In this document: positions 1-8,986 of the stretch, in pieces | How positions within the stretch are numbered: the stretch's first letter is position 1 | How the letters are laid out: each line of letters starts with the position of its first letter | Assembly (NCBI RefSeq): GCF_020164585.1 | Contig: NZ_JAIQZF010000006.1 | Span: forward strand, 124,001 to 188,000 | From: Psychroflexus curvus | GTDB taxonomy: Bacteria; Bacteroidota; Bacteroidia; Flavobacteriales; Flavobacteriaceae | Length of the DNA: 64,000 bases | Reading direction: 5' to 3' | Made by a program: the position numbers and the translations under genes | Notes under the pieces: generated by a model | What the model was told of the DNA's origin: nothing | Databases searched by the model: none | Seen by the model: only the letters and a program-made list of their open reading frames with translations

Positions 1-58
1 TTAATTTTAAACTCAGGCTCAAACGATTTCATATTTCGTTACTTAAACACGTATTCTC

Positions 59-1231
59 ATGACTATTATCCTTTTTGATGACCATTTACGGTCACAGTTT
101 CTTCCGTTAACTTTTACAAAACCTATATCAGAATTACGTTTGGGGATACTCACCCTTAAAGAAAAGTGGGAGCGTATATCTAAAGCTACCGTGTCTCACA
201 AGACTCAGGAGTATTTAGCGAAGAAATATCCCGAGCAGTTAGCAGAAAACAATCTATATGTCAATGCCAGATATTTAGCTTCAACTAAACTTCTGGAAGC
301 TATAAAAAACTTAAATGATGATGAAGTTTTAAAACATGATGAAATTATTTTGGCTTACCGGTTAAAGAAAAATGAAGGTTTAGATCTTTCAAAATTGAAA
401 GAAGTACAAGCAGATATCGAGTTGGAATTTGTTGAAAGTGCTACAGATTTATTTTCAAAAAATTACAAAGCCATTAAAGATGACTTTACTTTACTCACTG
501 AAGGCAGAACTTCCCAACCCATCCCAGAAACAGTAATCTGCTTTAATGCAAACCAGATTTTTATTGAGGAAGGGGCCAGATTATATAATGGAACGCTCAA
601 TGCCACAGACGGCCCTATTTATATCGGGAAAGATGCTGAGGTGATGGAGAATTCAGCCATCAGAGGGCCTTTTGCTTTGTGTGAGCATTCAACTGTAAAA
701 ATGGGCGCGAAAATTTATACGGGTACCACCATTGGTCCGCATTCCAAAGTAGGGGGAGAGGTGAGTAACTCTATGATTTTAGGGTATTCCAACAAAGGAC
801 ATGATGGTTTTTTAGGCAATTCAGTTATTGGAGAATGGTGTAATCTTGGCGCAGATACCAACACATCCAATCTGAAGAATAATTACGCCAATGTCAAACT
901 TTGGGATTACGATTCAGCTCGTTTTAAAGATACCGGACTTCAATTTTGTGGTCTCATCATGGGCGATCATTCCAAATGCAGTATCAATATGATGTTCAAT
1001 ACCGGAACTGTTGTAGGCGTTAGCGCCAACATTTTTGGGTCAGGATTTCCTCGGAATTTTGTTCCGAGTTTCAGCTGGGGCGGGAGCCAGGGCGTTATGA
1101 CTTACAAGCTGAACAAAGTTTTTGAAGTCGCTGAACTAGTGATGAAACGCAGAGGTTTGACCTTGACAGCAGACGATAAAGCGATTTTGGAAAACGTTTT
1201 TGAAATGACCTCAAGCTACCGTCGAGACTAA
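59..1231 (+). CDS. GlmU-like sugar nucleotidyltransferase / acetyltransferase (alternative Bacteroidota type)
   Basis: A 390-residue protein with two parts. The N-terminal half (about 1-160) begins with a degenerate nucleotidyltransferase start and carries the RLGILTLKEKWE motif seen in the alternative bacterial GlmU family, not the classic LAAGxGTRM loop. The C-terminal half (about 165-350) is a left-handed beta-helix of hexapeptide repeats with the GADTNTSNLKNNY stretch typical of GlmU-type acetyltransferases. By family it should make UDP-GlcNAc (uridylyl and acetyl transfer) in the cytoplasm for peptidoglycan and lipid A. No classic glmU is visible in the window. The next gene follows after 20 bases. 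The family call is firm; the exact substrate is inferred. Confidence 0.85.
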   Translation: MTIILFDDHLRSQFLPLTFTKPISELRLGILTLKEKWERISKATVSHKTQEYLAKKYPEQLAENNLYVNARYLASTKLLEAIKNLNDDEVLKHDEIILAYRLKKNEGLDLSKLKEVQADIELEFVESATDLFSKNYKAIKDDFTLLTEGRTSQPIPETVICFNANQIFIEEGARLYNGTLNATDGPIYIGKDAEVMENSAIRGPFALCEHSTVKMGAKIYTGTTIGPHSKVGGEVSNSMILGYSNKGHDGFLGNSVIGEWCNLGADTNTSNLKNNYANVKLWDYDSARFKDTGLQFCGLIMGDHSKCSINMMFNTGTVVGVSANIFGSGFPRNFVPSFSWGGSQGVMTYKLNKVFEVAELVMKRRGLTLTADDKAILENVFEMTSSYRRD

Positions 1232-1251
1232 GATATTTGTAGAGTAAGTTT

Positions 1252-2235
1252 ATGAGAAAAATCAAAAGTGAAGATTACAAGCGGCCGCAAATTTCTGAAG
1301 ATTTATTAGAGGAATTATTTAAAAGGAATTGGTTTAAACTTTTTGTGCCAAAAGAGTATGGCGGACTGGAATCCGATTTAAAAACGGCGAGCCAGTACAT
1401 CGCTGAAACCTCAACACACTTTGGAGGTCTGGGGTGGGTGTTGAATTTGGGTGCAGGAGCCAACTGGTTTTCTGGTTTTTTTGACCCTGAGACTGCCAAA
1501 ACTATTTTTTCTTCTCCAAAAACAGTTATAGCAGGAAGTGGTGCGGATAGCGGCAGGTTTAAAATAAAAAAGACATCAGTTATTCTGAATGGCAGTTGGG
1601 GCAAGTGTTCAGGGGCTGCTCACGCTAACTACTTCAGTCTGAATGCAAAAAATGAAGAGACAGGGGAACTTTCATCTTTTGCAGTCCCGAGAGCATCAGT
1701 AGAATTTTCTGAGGATACATGGGAGATTTTTGGCTTAAAAAGCACCTCTTCTCTGACGATTAATCTGAACAATATCCGGGTTCCTGAACATTTTGGATTT
1801 CAAATCAATTCCATCAAAAATCATTTGGATTATAAAGTATTTCATATTCCATTTGAACAATTTGCCCGCATTTGTATGACATCTTGCTTTATTGGTATAG
1901 CACAATGTTTTTTAAACACACTTCAAACGGAACAGGTTTTTGATAAAAACTTTGAAACTGTCACTGAATCACTTCAGCAAAAAATCACGAAAGCAAGACA
2001 AAATCGAGATGCTTTTGCAGAACTGATTCAGGAGAACTCAAATGAAGGTAGGCTTGAGGATAAAATTCAGGCTGATTTGCGAAATGAACTTGGCAAAGGG
2101 AATATGTTGATTTTTGATGACATTCAGGAATTATTTAAGAAAGGAGGTTTGCCCATGGTGGAAGAAGACCGGGTTTGTCATTGGGCATACCGTGATGTAT
2201 TGACAGCTATTCAGCATCATATGATAAAGCCTTGA
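1252..2235 (+). CDS. acyl-CoA dehydrogenase-like flavoprotein, short
   Basis: A 327-residue protein resembling acyl-CoA dehydrogenases. The N-terminal helical domain contains the LFVPKEYGGLESDL motif, and a middle beta domain (about 110-175) includes the SSLTINLNNIRVP segment that usually precedes the FAD-binding helices. The C-terminal helical region is shorter than in the usual 380-residue enzymes and diverged, ending in VCHWAYRDVLTAIQHH. It may be a family member with a different role, such as a flavin monooxygenase-like enzyme, or a non-catalytic derivative. It lies 20 bases after the GlmU-like gene and is probably co-transcribed with it. The substrate cannot be read from the sequence. 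Confidence 0.7.
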   Translation: MRKIKSEDYKRPQISEDLLEELFKRNWFKLFVPKEYGGLESDLKTASQYIAETSTHFGGLGWVLNLGAGANWFSGFFDPETAKTIFSSPKTVIAGSGADSGRFKIKKTSVILNGSWGKCSGAAHANYFSLNAKNEETGELSSFAVPRASVEFSEDTWEIFGLKSTSSLTINLNNIRVPEHFGFQINSIKNHLDYKVFHIPFEQFARICMTSCFIGIAQCFLNTLQTEQVFDKNFETVTESLQQKITKARQNRDAFAELIQENSNEGRLEDKIQADLRNELGKGNMLIFDDIQELFKKGGLPMVEEDRVCHWAYRDVLTAIQHHMIKP

Positions 2236-2332
2236 AAGTCTAACAAACAATAAGTAAAACTATTAAATTTACCTAAAGCTTTTCTAAGTTATGACTTGTA
2301 CTTCTATTTTTGCTTCTAGATATTCATAGTAG

Positions 2333-3250
2333 ATGAAAAAAAAGATAAAAGCATTTTTAAAGTTGAAATACGTGCAAATTTTGGTAGATTCTATCAAAGA
2401 TTTCACCTCCAACGAATCTATGAGTTTTGCAGCCGGAACCGCTTTTTATACCATATTTAGTCTTCCTGCTTTATTAATTATAATTTTAAATGTGGGAGCA
2501 AGCCTTTATGAAAGGTCAGAAATAAGAGAAGAGCTCTTTAATCAGATTACTAGTTTAGCAGGAGAGGAATCAAGGCAAACTTTAGAAAGTATTTTAGAAA
2601 ATTTCGCTCTAAATGCTGACAATGCCTTTTCTGCTACACTTGGTATTTCAATACTTATTTTCAGTGCAACTACAGTTTTTGTGAGTCTTCAAAAGGGTAT
2701 AAATCACATTTGGCACATCAAGCCAAAACCAGATAGAGGCTGGCTTAAACTGGCAATAGATAGGGTTTTAAGTTTTTCTGTAGTCTTAGTGATTGGCTTT
2801 ATCCTTATTATATCCTTAATTTTAGATGCTGTCGTTTCTTATTCATTTGGCAAATTGGACGACGTATTTCCTGATCTTAATCTGGAACTGATTTCTACTG
2901 CTCAAATTGTTCTTTCCCAGCTTATTTTGATAGTGATTTTTGCTTTGATGTATAAAATCCTGCCAGATGCCAAGGTGAGATGGAAGGATACGTGGGCTGG
3001 AGCCGTTGTAACTGCCTTACTTTTTATTATTGGTAAGTTCCTTATCGGTTTCTACATGGGTACCAATAATTTAAGTTCGACTTATGGTGCTGCAGGTTCC
3101 CTTGTTATCCTATTGGTTTGGATTTATTATTCAGTAGTCATCTTTTTATTTGGAGCACAGGTGACTTATTACATTGCAAAAAATATCGGAGGAGGTGTCA
3201 AGCCTAAAGCACAGGCCGTAAGAGTTGAAGAAAGAGAACTAGAAGAATAA
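2333..3250 (+). CDS. YihY/BrkB family inner-membrane protein
   Basis: A 305-residue integral membrane protein with about six hydrophobic segments (near residues 35-55, 95-115, 145-170, 190-210, 220-240 and 250-275). It shows the family hallmarks SFAAGTAFYTIFSLPALL near the N terminus and the SSTYGAAGSLVILLVWIYYS segment near the C terminus. The family was once misnamed RNase BN; its function is unclear, with some members proposed as transporters or flippases. It appears monocistronic: about 100 bases separate it from the upstream gene, and the rpsA promoter follows it. Confidence 0.88.
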   Translation: MKKKIKAFLKLKYVQILVDSIKDFTSNESMSFAAGTAFYTIFSLPALLIIILNVGASLYERSEIREELFNQITSLAGEESRQTLESILENFALNADNAFSATLGISILIFSATTVFVSLQKGINHIWHIKPKPDRGWLKLAIDRVLSFSVVLVIGFILIISLILDAVVSYSFGKLDDVFPDLNLELISTAQIVLSQLILIVIFALMYKILPDAKVRWKDTWAGAVVTALLFIIGKFLIGFYMGTNNLSSTYGAAGSLVILLVWIYYSVVIFLFGAQVTYYIAKNIGGGVKPKAQAVRVEERELEE

Positions 3251-3272
3251 TCGATAAAATTTTTAACTAAGG

Positions 3273-3303
3273 TTTTGATTATCAAAAAATAGCTGTATTT
3301 TTG
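3273..3303 (+). promoter_or_regulatory. rpsA promoter, Bacteroidota -33/-7 type
   Basis: TTTTG at 3273-3277 and TATTTTTG at 3296-3303, separated by 18 bases, match the Bacteroidota sigma-ABfr consensus (TTG ... TAnnTTTG). This predicts a leader of about 110 bases before the rpsA start codon, long enough for leader-level control, though no specific structure was identified there. Confidence 0.75.
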
Positions 3304-3421
3304 CAATCCTTTTAAATGCAAGACAAGAAACGTTTAAAGGGTTGATTTTAAATAATTTAATCTCTTCTGTAAGTTTGCTTGAGTTTCTTGGACGAACAGA
3401 ATACAAATTTTAAATCAGCAT

Positions 3422-5251
3422 ATGGCTGAAGACAAAACAACCAAAGAGCAACAATTTGTTGCAGGCTCAGAAGAATCAACTCCTAAAGTTGCCCCTTCTG
3501 AACAACAAGAAAACCCGAAACAATTTCTAGAGGATTTCAACTGGCATAAATACGAAGAAGGTATTGATGAAGTTGATGATGCACAGTTAGAGCAATTCGA
3601 GAAGTTAGTTGAGGAAAATTTCGTTGATACACTTCATAACGAAGTTGTAGACGGAACAGTAGTTCACCTTACCGATCAAGATGCTATTATAGACATCAAT
3701 GCGAAAAGTGAAGGTGTAATTTCTTTAAATGAATTTCGTTACAATCCAGATCTTAAAGTAGGAGATAAGGTAGACGTTCTCATCGACATAAAAGAAGATG
3801 CAGAAGGTCAACTTATTCTTTCTCATAGAAAAGCGAGAGTCATCCGTGCATGGGAGCGTGTTAACAAAGCTCAGGAAGACGGTACTATCGTGAATGGTTC
3901 AGTGAAATGTAGAACAAAAGGAGGAATGATTGTAGATGTTTTTGGCATCGAAGCATTCTTACCAGGTTCTCAAATCGATGTGAAGCCTATTCGCGACTAT
4001 GATGCTTATGTAGGAAAGAATATGGAATTCAAGGTGGTTAAAATCAACCATGAATTCAAGAATGTTGTTGTTTCTCACAAAGCGCTTATCGAAGCGGATA
4101 TCGAAGAACAGAAAAAAGAAATCATTGGTCAGTTAGAAAAAGGACAAGTATTAGAAGGTGTTGTGAAAAACATTACTTCTTATGGAGTCTTTGTAGACCT
4201 TGGTGGAGTAGATGGATTGGTTCATATTACAGACCTTTCCTGGTCAAGAATCAACCATCCGAACGAAGTTGTAGAACTAGATCAAAAATTGAATGTTGTT
4301 ATCCTTGATTTCGATGAAGATAAAACAAGAATTCAATTAGGTTTAAAACAATTACACAAACATCCTTGGGATGCTTTAGATGAAGGCCTTAAAGTAGGTG
4401 ATGTTGTTAACGGTACAGTTACGGTTATCGCAGACTACGGTGCATTCATTGAAGTTGAAGAAGGTGTAGAAGGATTGATCCACGTTTCTGAAATGTCCTG
4501 GAGTACTCACTTAAGATCTGCTCAGGATTTTGTAAACGTTGGTGATAAAATTGAGGCTAAGATTCTTACTCTCGACAGAGAAGATAGAAAAATGTCTCTT
4601 GGTATCAAGCAATTGACTCCAGATCCATGGACTGACATTACAACTAAATATCCTGTAGGTTCTAAACATGTTGGTGAAGTAAGAAACTTTACAAACTTTG
4701 GAGTATTTGTAGAACTTGAAGAAGGTATTGATGGTTTAATTTATATTTCTGACTTGTCTTGGACTAAGAAAATAAAACATCCTTCAGAATTTTGTAAAGT
4801 TGGAGATAAACTGGATGTAGTTGTCTTAGAACTTGATGTGGAAGGACGTAAATTAAGCCTTGGACACAAGCAAACTGAAACAAATCCTTGGGATAAATAT
4901 TCCGATGAATTTGCTGTAGGGACAAAGCACACAGCATCTATTTCTGAAATAGTTGATAAAGGTGCAACTGTTGAGTTTAACGAAGATGTAACAGCTTTTG
5001 TTCCACAACGTTATCTTGAAAAAGAAGACGGAACAAAACTAGTTAAAGGTGAAGCAGCAGAATTTCTCATTATTGAATTCAATAAAGAATTTAAGCGTGT
5101 TGTAGCTTCCCATACTTCAATCCATAAGGAAGAAGAGGCTCAGATCGTTAAGAAGGCTTCTAAGAAGTCTGAAGATGAATCTAAGAAGACTACTTTCGGA
5201 GATGCCAATGCAGAATTGCAGGCTCTTAAGGATAAGATGGAAAATAAATAA
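3422..5251 (+). CDS. rpsA: 30S ribosomal protein S1
   Basis: A 609-residue protein with six S1 (OB-fold) RNA-binding repeats starting near residues 70, 155, 240, 325, 412 and 500. The third to fifth are the best conserved, each with a G(V/A)F(V/I) core and a (D/E)GL(I/V)(H/Y)(I/V)S-type segment. It binds mRNA and docks it on the small subunit. The acidic N-terminal extension (about 1-65) and the lysine-rich tail are typical of Bacteroidota S1. The gene stands alone, with its own promoter and a strong terminator directly downstream. Confidence 0.97.
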   Translation: MAEDKTTKEQQFVAGSEESTPKVAPSEQQENPKQFLEDFNWHKYEEGIDEVDDAQLEQFEKLVEENFVDTLHNEVVDGTVVHLTDQDAIIDINAKSEGVISLNEFRYNPDLKVGDKVDVLIDIKEDAEGQLILSHRKARVIRAWERVNKAQEDGTIVNGSVKCRTKGGMIVDVFGIEAFLPGSQIDVKPIRDYDAYVGKNMEFKVVKINHEFKNVVVSHKALIEADIEEQKKEIIGQLEKGQVLEGVVKNITSYGVFVDLGGVDGLVHITDLSWSRINHPNEVVELDQKLNVVILDFDEDKTRIQLGLKQLHKHPWDALDEGLKVGDVVNGTVTVIADYGAFIEVEEGVEGLIHVSEMSWSTHLRSAQDFVNVGDKIEAKILTLDREDRKMSLGIKQLTPDPWTDITTKYPVGSKHVGEVRNFTNFGVFVELEEGIDGLIYISDLSWTKKIKHPSEFCKVGDKLDVVVLELDVEGRKLSLGHKQTETNPWDKYSDEFAVGTKHTASISEIVDKGATVEFNEDVTAFVPQRYLEKEDGTKLVKGEAAEFLIIEFNKEFKRVVASHTSIHKEEEAQIVKKASKKSEDESKKTTFGDANAELQALKDKMENK

Positions 5252-5273
5252 ATAGTAGTTTATTTTAAAACTG

Positions 5274-5303
5274 AAACCCTGCTTGTAAAAGCAGGGTTTT
5301 TTT
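5274..5303 (+). terminator. rpsA intrinsic terminator
   Basis: Inverted repeat AAACCCTGCT / AGCAGGGTTT with a 6-base loop followed by a T run, 23 bases after the rpsA stop codon. Confidence 0.9.
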
Positions 5304-5375
5304 ATGGTTAAACTTATTTTAATTCACTTCTATCTTTTAGGATTTGCTTTACCTTAGGATGAAAACAAAATAGTC

Positions 5376-6209
5376 ATGAACGAATTAAACTCATCATCTT
5401 TAGAAAAATCTAGAGCTATTAAACTAGCCTATAACGATTATGGTTTTGGACAGCCTGTTATTTTAATTCATGGATGGCCCTTAAATCGTGTCATGTGGGA
5501 ATACCAGGTAGACACCTTAGTCGATTCTGGGTATCGAGTCATTTCTTACGACAGGCGTGGTTTTGGACAAAGCTCAAAGCCCTGGGAGGGTTACGATTAC
5601 GATTCATTAGCCAAAGACCTTAAAGATATTATAGAGAGTCTTAAACTGGAAAACGTAATTCTTGTCGGATTTTCAATGGGTGGAGGAGAAGTGGCCCGCT
5701 TTGTAGGTAGTTATGGGACATCTTCCATAGCAAAAGCAGTTTTAGTATCTTCGGTTACTCCGTTTATGTTGAAAACTGAAAACAATGATGCCGTAGATGC
5801 CTCCGTTTTTGAAGGAATGAAAGAAGGTATTTCAAAGGACAGACCTCAGTTTTTTAAGGATTTCGGCAAAAACTTTTATAATTACGATGCATTAGAAGGA
5901 GAACGAATAAGTGAGGCCATGCTTCAACTCACCTGGAATCTTGCCCTGCAGGGTTCTAGAAAAGCTACTTTGGATTGTGTTGATAGTTTTGGAAAAACTG
6001 ATTTTAGAGACGATTGCAAAAAATTCGATATTCCAACTCTTATTGTACACGGCGATGAAGATCAAATCGTGCCCATTGATGTTTCAGCAAAAAAGGCTAA
6101 AGAATTAATTCCAAAATCTCAACTTAAAGTCATTGAAGGCGCGCCTCATGGATTGATGATTACTCATCACGAGGAATTCAATTCTATTTTATTGGACTTT
6201 TTGAAATAA
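5376..6209 (+). CDS. alpha/beta hydrolase (non-heme chloroperoxidase/arylesterase-like)
   Basis: A 277-residue alpha/beta-hydrolase. Visible elements are the oxyanion-hole HGWPLNR motif (about 33-39), the nucleophile elbow GFSMGG with Ser100, an acid region HGDEDQIVP near 226-233, and the catalytic His in GAPHGL near 256. This arrangement matches cofactor-free chloroperoxidases and arylesterases. There is no signal peptide, so it should be cytoplasmic. It is flanked by terminators and appears to be a single-gene unit. The natural substrate is unknown. Confidence 0.88.
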   Translation: MNELNSSSLEKSRAIKLAYNDYGFGQPVILIHGWPLNRVMWEYQVDTLVDSGYRVISYDRRGFGQSSKPWEGYDYDSLAKDLKDIIESLKLENVILVGFSMGGGEVARFVGSYGTSSIAKAVLVSSVTPFMLKTENNDAVDASVFEGMKEGISKDRPQFFKDFGKNFYNYDALEGERISEAMLQLTWNLALQGSRKATLDCVDSFGKTDFRDDCKKFDIPTLIVHGDEDQIVPIDVSAKKAKELIPKSQLKVIEGAPHGLMITHHEEFNSILLDFLK

Positions 6210-6232
6210 ATTCTGTTTTGAAATATGATAAT

Positions 6233-6257
6233 AAAAAGCCGCAACTAGCGGCTTTTT
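6233..6257. terminator. bidirectional terminator between hydrolase and msrA
   Basis: AAAAAGCCGC / GCGGCTTTTT with a 5-base loop, with A and T runs on both sides. It sits between two convergent genes and can serve both. Confidence 0.88.
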
Positions 6258-6284
6258 TGTTAATATCAATAGGTGAGAACGGTA

Positions 6285-6935
6285 TTACCGTTCTGATTTT
6301 GATTTCAAGAGTTCTGGAAATCTTACTTTAAATCTTCTGAATCTCGGCACCGAAACATTTTTGATGTAGGGATTGTTTGGATTGTTGACCTTGTAGTCCT
6401 GATGATAGCCTTCTGCCATCCAAAATTTATCAAAAGCCATAACTTCTGCTGCTATGGGTTTGTCGTATTCCTTGGAAAGACTTTCAATTTTGTCTTCAAT
6501 GATTTTCTTTTGTTTTTCATTTTGATAAAAAATGATAGATCGGTACTGAGAACCAATATCTGGCCCCTGTCCGTTTTGTTGTGTCACATCCTGTGATCCA
6601 AAATAGACATCCACAAGGCTTTCAAAAGTTACGACTTCAGGGTTGTAAATAACCTCCACAGCCTCAGCATGTCCTGTTGTTCCGGTGTTTGAAGATTGGT
6701 AAGTCGGATTTTTCGTATGACCACCTGAATAGCCTGAAAAGACTTCTTCTACACCTTTTACACTTTCGTAAATGGTTTCCACACACCAGAAGCATCCGCT
6801 GGCAAAGTAAGCGCGTTTATAAACCTCGTCATCAAAACTTTCTGAAGCTTTCTCACTTGGGGAACTTGAGTTTTGAGCTTTTCCACAGCTTACAAAAGCG
6901 ATGGAAAGTAGTATTAAACTTAAAAATGATTTCAT
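6285..6935 (-). CDS. msrA: peptide-methionine (S)-S-oxide reductase MsrA, predicted lipoprotein
   Basis: A 216-residue protein with the MsrA active-site motif GCFWCVE (catalytic Cys48) and the conserved GYSGGHTKNPTYQ and GHAEAVEV segments. It reduces methionine-S-sulfoxide in oxidised proteins. The N terminus is a lipoprotein signal (hydrophobic run ending AFVSC, lipid-modified Cys17), so this copy should act in the cell envelope instead of the cytoplasm. A TACTTTTG -7 element lies on the minus strand at 6950-6957. The gene ends before a terminator shared with the convergent hydrolase. Confidence 0.95.
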   Translation of the reverse strand: MKSFLSLILLSIAFVSCGKAQNSSSPSEKASESFDDEVYKRAYFASGCFWCVETIYESVKGVEEVFSGYSGGHTKNPTYQSSNTGTTGHAEAVEVIYNPEVVTFESLVDVYFGSQDVTQQNGQGPDIGSQYRSIIFYQNEKQKKIIEDKIESLSKEYDKPIAAEVMAFDKFWMAEGYHQDYKVNNPNNPYIKNVSVPRFRRFKVRFPELLKSKSER

Positions 6936-6949
6936 TGTTTTTTTATTTC

Positions 6950-6957
6950 CAAAAGTA
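6950..6957 (-). promoter_or_regulatory. msrA -7 promoter element
   Basis: Minus-strand TACTTTTG, 15 bases upstream of the msrA start. The -33 element is weak (CTG at about 17-base spacing), so only the -7 box is claimed. Confidence 0.5.
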
Positions 6958-7008
6958 GGGGTTAATAAGAGTGACAGAAATTAAGGTCAAGTTAAATTTT
7001 AAACACAA

Positions 7009-7038
7009 AAAAAGCTCGAAGAGAACCTCGAGCTTTTT
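7009..7038 (-). terminator. terminator of the Nif3/coiled-coil operon
   Basis: AAAAAGCTCGA / TCGAGCTTTTT with an 8-base loop, with a T run in the minus-strand direction, just after the stop codon at 7059. Confidence 0.85.
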
Positions 7039-7058
7039 ATGTAAAGTGATAAAGAGGT

Positions 7059-7841
7059 TTACGACAGTTTAGTAAACATCTTCTCCATTTTTTCTTCTTC
7101 TTCTCTTGCCAGTTCCTGATCTACAAGAATTCTTCCACTGTGCTCATCGATGATGACTTTACGTCTTGCAGCAATCTCCACCTGAACCTGTGGTGGTATA
7201 GTAAAAAATGAACCTCCGGAAGCACCACGCTCAATTGTTACAACGGCCATACCGTTCTTCACATTGTTACGTATTCTGGTGTAAGCTTTTACCAGACGCT
7301 CTTCAATGTCTTTTTTGAATTTGTCTGACTTTTCAGTTAAAGCTGTTTCTTCTTTTTCAGTTTCTTTTAAAATATTGTCAAGCTCGGACTTCTTGTGGTC
7401 TAGGTGATTTTGTCTTTCAGCTAACTTTTCTTTGGTCTCTTCTATGACAGTCGTTTTGTGCTCTATTTGTGCACTGTATTCTCTAATGTGTTTTTGAGCC
7501 AATTCGATTTCCAGTTCCTGGAATTCGATTTCCTTGGTTAAAGCATCAAACTCTCTGTTATTTCTAACGTTGTCCTGCTGACCTTTATATTTTTTGATCA
7601 TAGCTTCAGCATCCACTATGAACTGTTTTTTCTCTTTTATCTTCTCTTCCGTTACCTTCAGGTCAGATTCTAACTTTTCAATTCTTTTGGTGAGTCCTGC
7701 AACTTCATCTTCCAAATCTTCAACTTCAAGAGGTAGTTCACCTCGCATATTTCTTATTTCGTCAATACGTGAGTCTATTAGTTGTAAATCGTATAGAGCT
7801 CTTAATTTCTGCTCTACGGTAACCTCTTTTTTCTTTGCCAT
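7059..7841 (-). CDS. coiled-coil protein of the C4 zinc-ribbon family, cysteines lost
   Basis: A 260-residue protein: a long helical coiled coil (about 25-185) followed by a C-terminal ribbon-like domain ending in SGRILVDQEL. The family (CT398/COG1579-like) normally ends in a four-cysteine zinc ribbon. Here the expected cysteine positions read GASGGS and IIDEHSGR, so all four are replaced and zinc binding is not expected. The start is taken as the ATG at 7841, two bases after the Nif3 stop codon, instead of the TTG at 7847. It is cotranscribed with the Nif3 gene, a common Bacteroidota pairing. Function is unknown; a nucleic-acid or tethering role has been suggested for relatives. Confidence 0.85.
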   Translation of the reverse strand: MAKKKEVTVEQKLRALYDLQLIDSRIDEIRNMRGELPLEVEDLEDEVAGLTKRIEKLESDLKVTEEKIKEKKQFIVDAEAMIKKYKGQQDNVRNNREFDALTKEIEFQELEIELAQKHIREYSAQIEHKTTVIEETKEKLAERQNHLDHKKSELDNILKETEKEETALTEKSDKFKKDIEERLVKAYTRIRNNVKNGMAVVTIERGASGGSFFTIPPQVQVEIAARRKVIIDEHSGRILVDQELAREEEEKMEKMFTKLS

Positions 7842-7843
7842 AA

Positions 7844-8938
7844 TCAATAGTATTGAATCGGATTGGTATTAATATTAGATAAAACGAGTGCAAAATTAGG
7901 GAATTTTTTCGTAAGATAAGCATGTATTAAATCTTTTGTATACTGCTCGCTTTCATAATGTCCTATATCTGCTAAAATGATCTGATCTTCAGCTTTATAG
8001 AAGTCGTGATATTTCAAATCGGCTGTAATATAGAGGTCAGCTTTTGCTGCTTTTGCATTTTCAATCGCAAATGCTCCACTCCCACCGAGTACCGCAATGC
8101 GTTTAATCGGTTGATCGTTGAGTTGAGAATGTCTTATCACTTTTGTTTTGAAAACTTCTTTTATAAGTGATAAAGTTTCGGTAATTCCCAAAGGTATAGC
8201 CAATTCTCCTAGCATTCCAATCCCTCTGTGCTGATCCTTATTTTCTAAAGTTTCTACTTCATAAGCTACTTCTTCATAAGGATGACTTTCAAAAAGCGCT
8301 TTTAATATTCTGGATTGTAAGTGGGAGGAAAACGTCATATGGATTTGGATCTCTTTTTCAAACTGTGTTTTTCCCGGCTCGCCAATGGTAGGATTGGACT
8401 TTTCATTTCCATTGAAGGTGCCAATGCCTTTAGCGTTAAAACTGCATAAGTCATAATTGCCAATACTGCCACCACCAGCTTCAAACAAAGCGTTTCTCAC
8501 TTTCTCTGCATTTGCTTTTGGCACATAAGTCGTTAGTTTTTTAATGGTTTTGGATTTAGGAATTAGAACCGAGGTGTTTTTCAGTCCCAATTTTTCGCAA
8601 ATCATACCGTTGACGCCGTTGGAGACATTATCTAGTGCGGTGTGCATTGCATAAACGGCGATATCGTGTTTTATGGCCTTATGGACCACGCGTTCAACAT
8701 AGGTTTTTTGGTTCAGTTTTTTGAGACCAGAAAAAATGATAGGATGAAAGCTAATTATCAGGTTACAATTATTATCAATAGCTTCATCCACAACAGCTTC
8801 CAGTGCATCCAGAGTTATCAATGCACCAGTCACCTCCATGCTCTTTTTACCTATAAGTAAGCCGGTATTATCAAAATCTTCAGCATAATAAGAAGGCGAA
8901 AGTTCTTCAATAGCTTCAATAAAATCGTTTACAATCAT
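7844..8938 (-). CDS. Nif3-like dinuclear metal-centre protein (YqfO/YbgI family)
   Basis: A 364-residue Nif3/DUF34 family protein. Metal-ligand motifs are visible: ISFHPIIFSG with His65, the HTALDN motif near 97, and a C-terminal GHYESEQY segment. A middle insertion (about 125-230, the PII/CutA-like domain) distinguishes this long form from the 250-residue YbgI type. Relatives are annotated as GTP cyclohydrolase I type 2 or as metal-binding hexamers; the in vivo role is unsettled. The gene is divergent from lpxK, sharing a 48-base intergenic region. Confidence 0.9.
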   Translation of the reverse strand: MIVNDFIEAIEELSPSYYAEDFDNTGLLIGKKSMEVTGALITLDALEAVVDEAIDNNCNLIISFHPIIFSGLKKLNQKTYVERVVHKAIKHDIAVYAMHTALDNVSNGVNGMICEKLGLKNTSVLIPKSKTIKKLTTYVPKANAEKVRNALFEAGGGSIGNYDLCSFNAKGIGTFNGNEKSNPTIGEPGKTQFEKEIQIHMTFSSHLQSRILKALFESHPYEEVAYEVETLENKDQHRGIGMLGELAIPLGITETLSLIKEVFKTKVIRHSQLNDQPIKRIAVLGGSGAFAIENAKAAKADLYITADLKYHDFYKAEDQIILADIGHYESEQYTKDLIHAYLTKKFPNFALVLSNINTNPIQYY

Positions 8939-8986
8939 CAGAAATTTATTTTAAACTCTAAATTTAAAAATTATAATTTCGCAGTC

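Noticed and set aside
1-32. Possible minus-strand gene start (ATG at 32, reading MKSFEPEFK) divergent from the GlmU-like gene
   Set aside because: Only ten codons are inside the window, too few to support a gene or a product.
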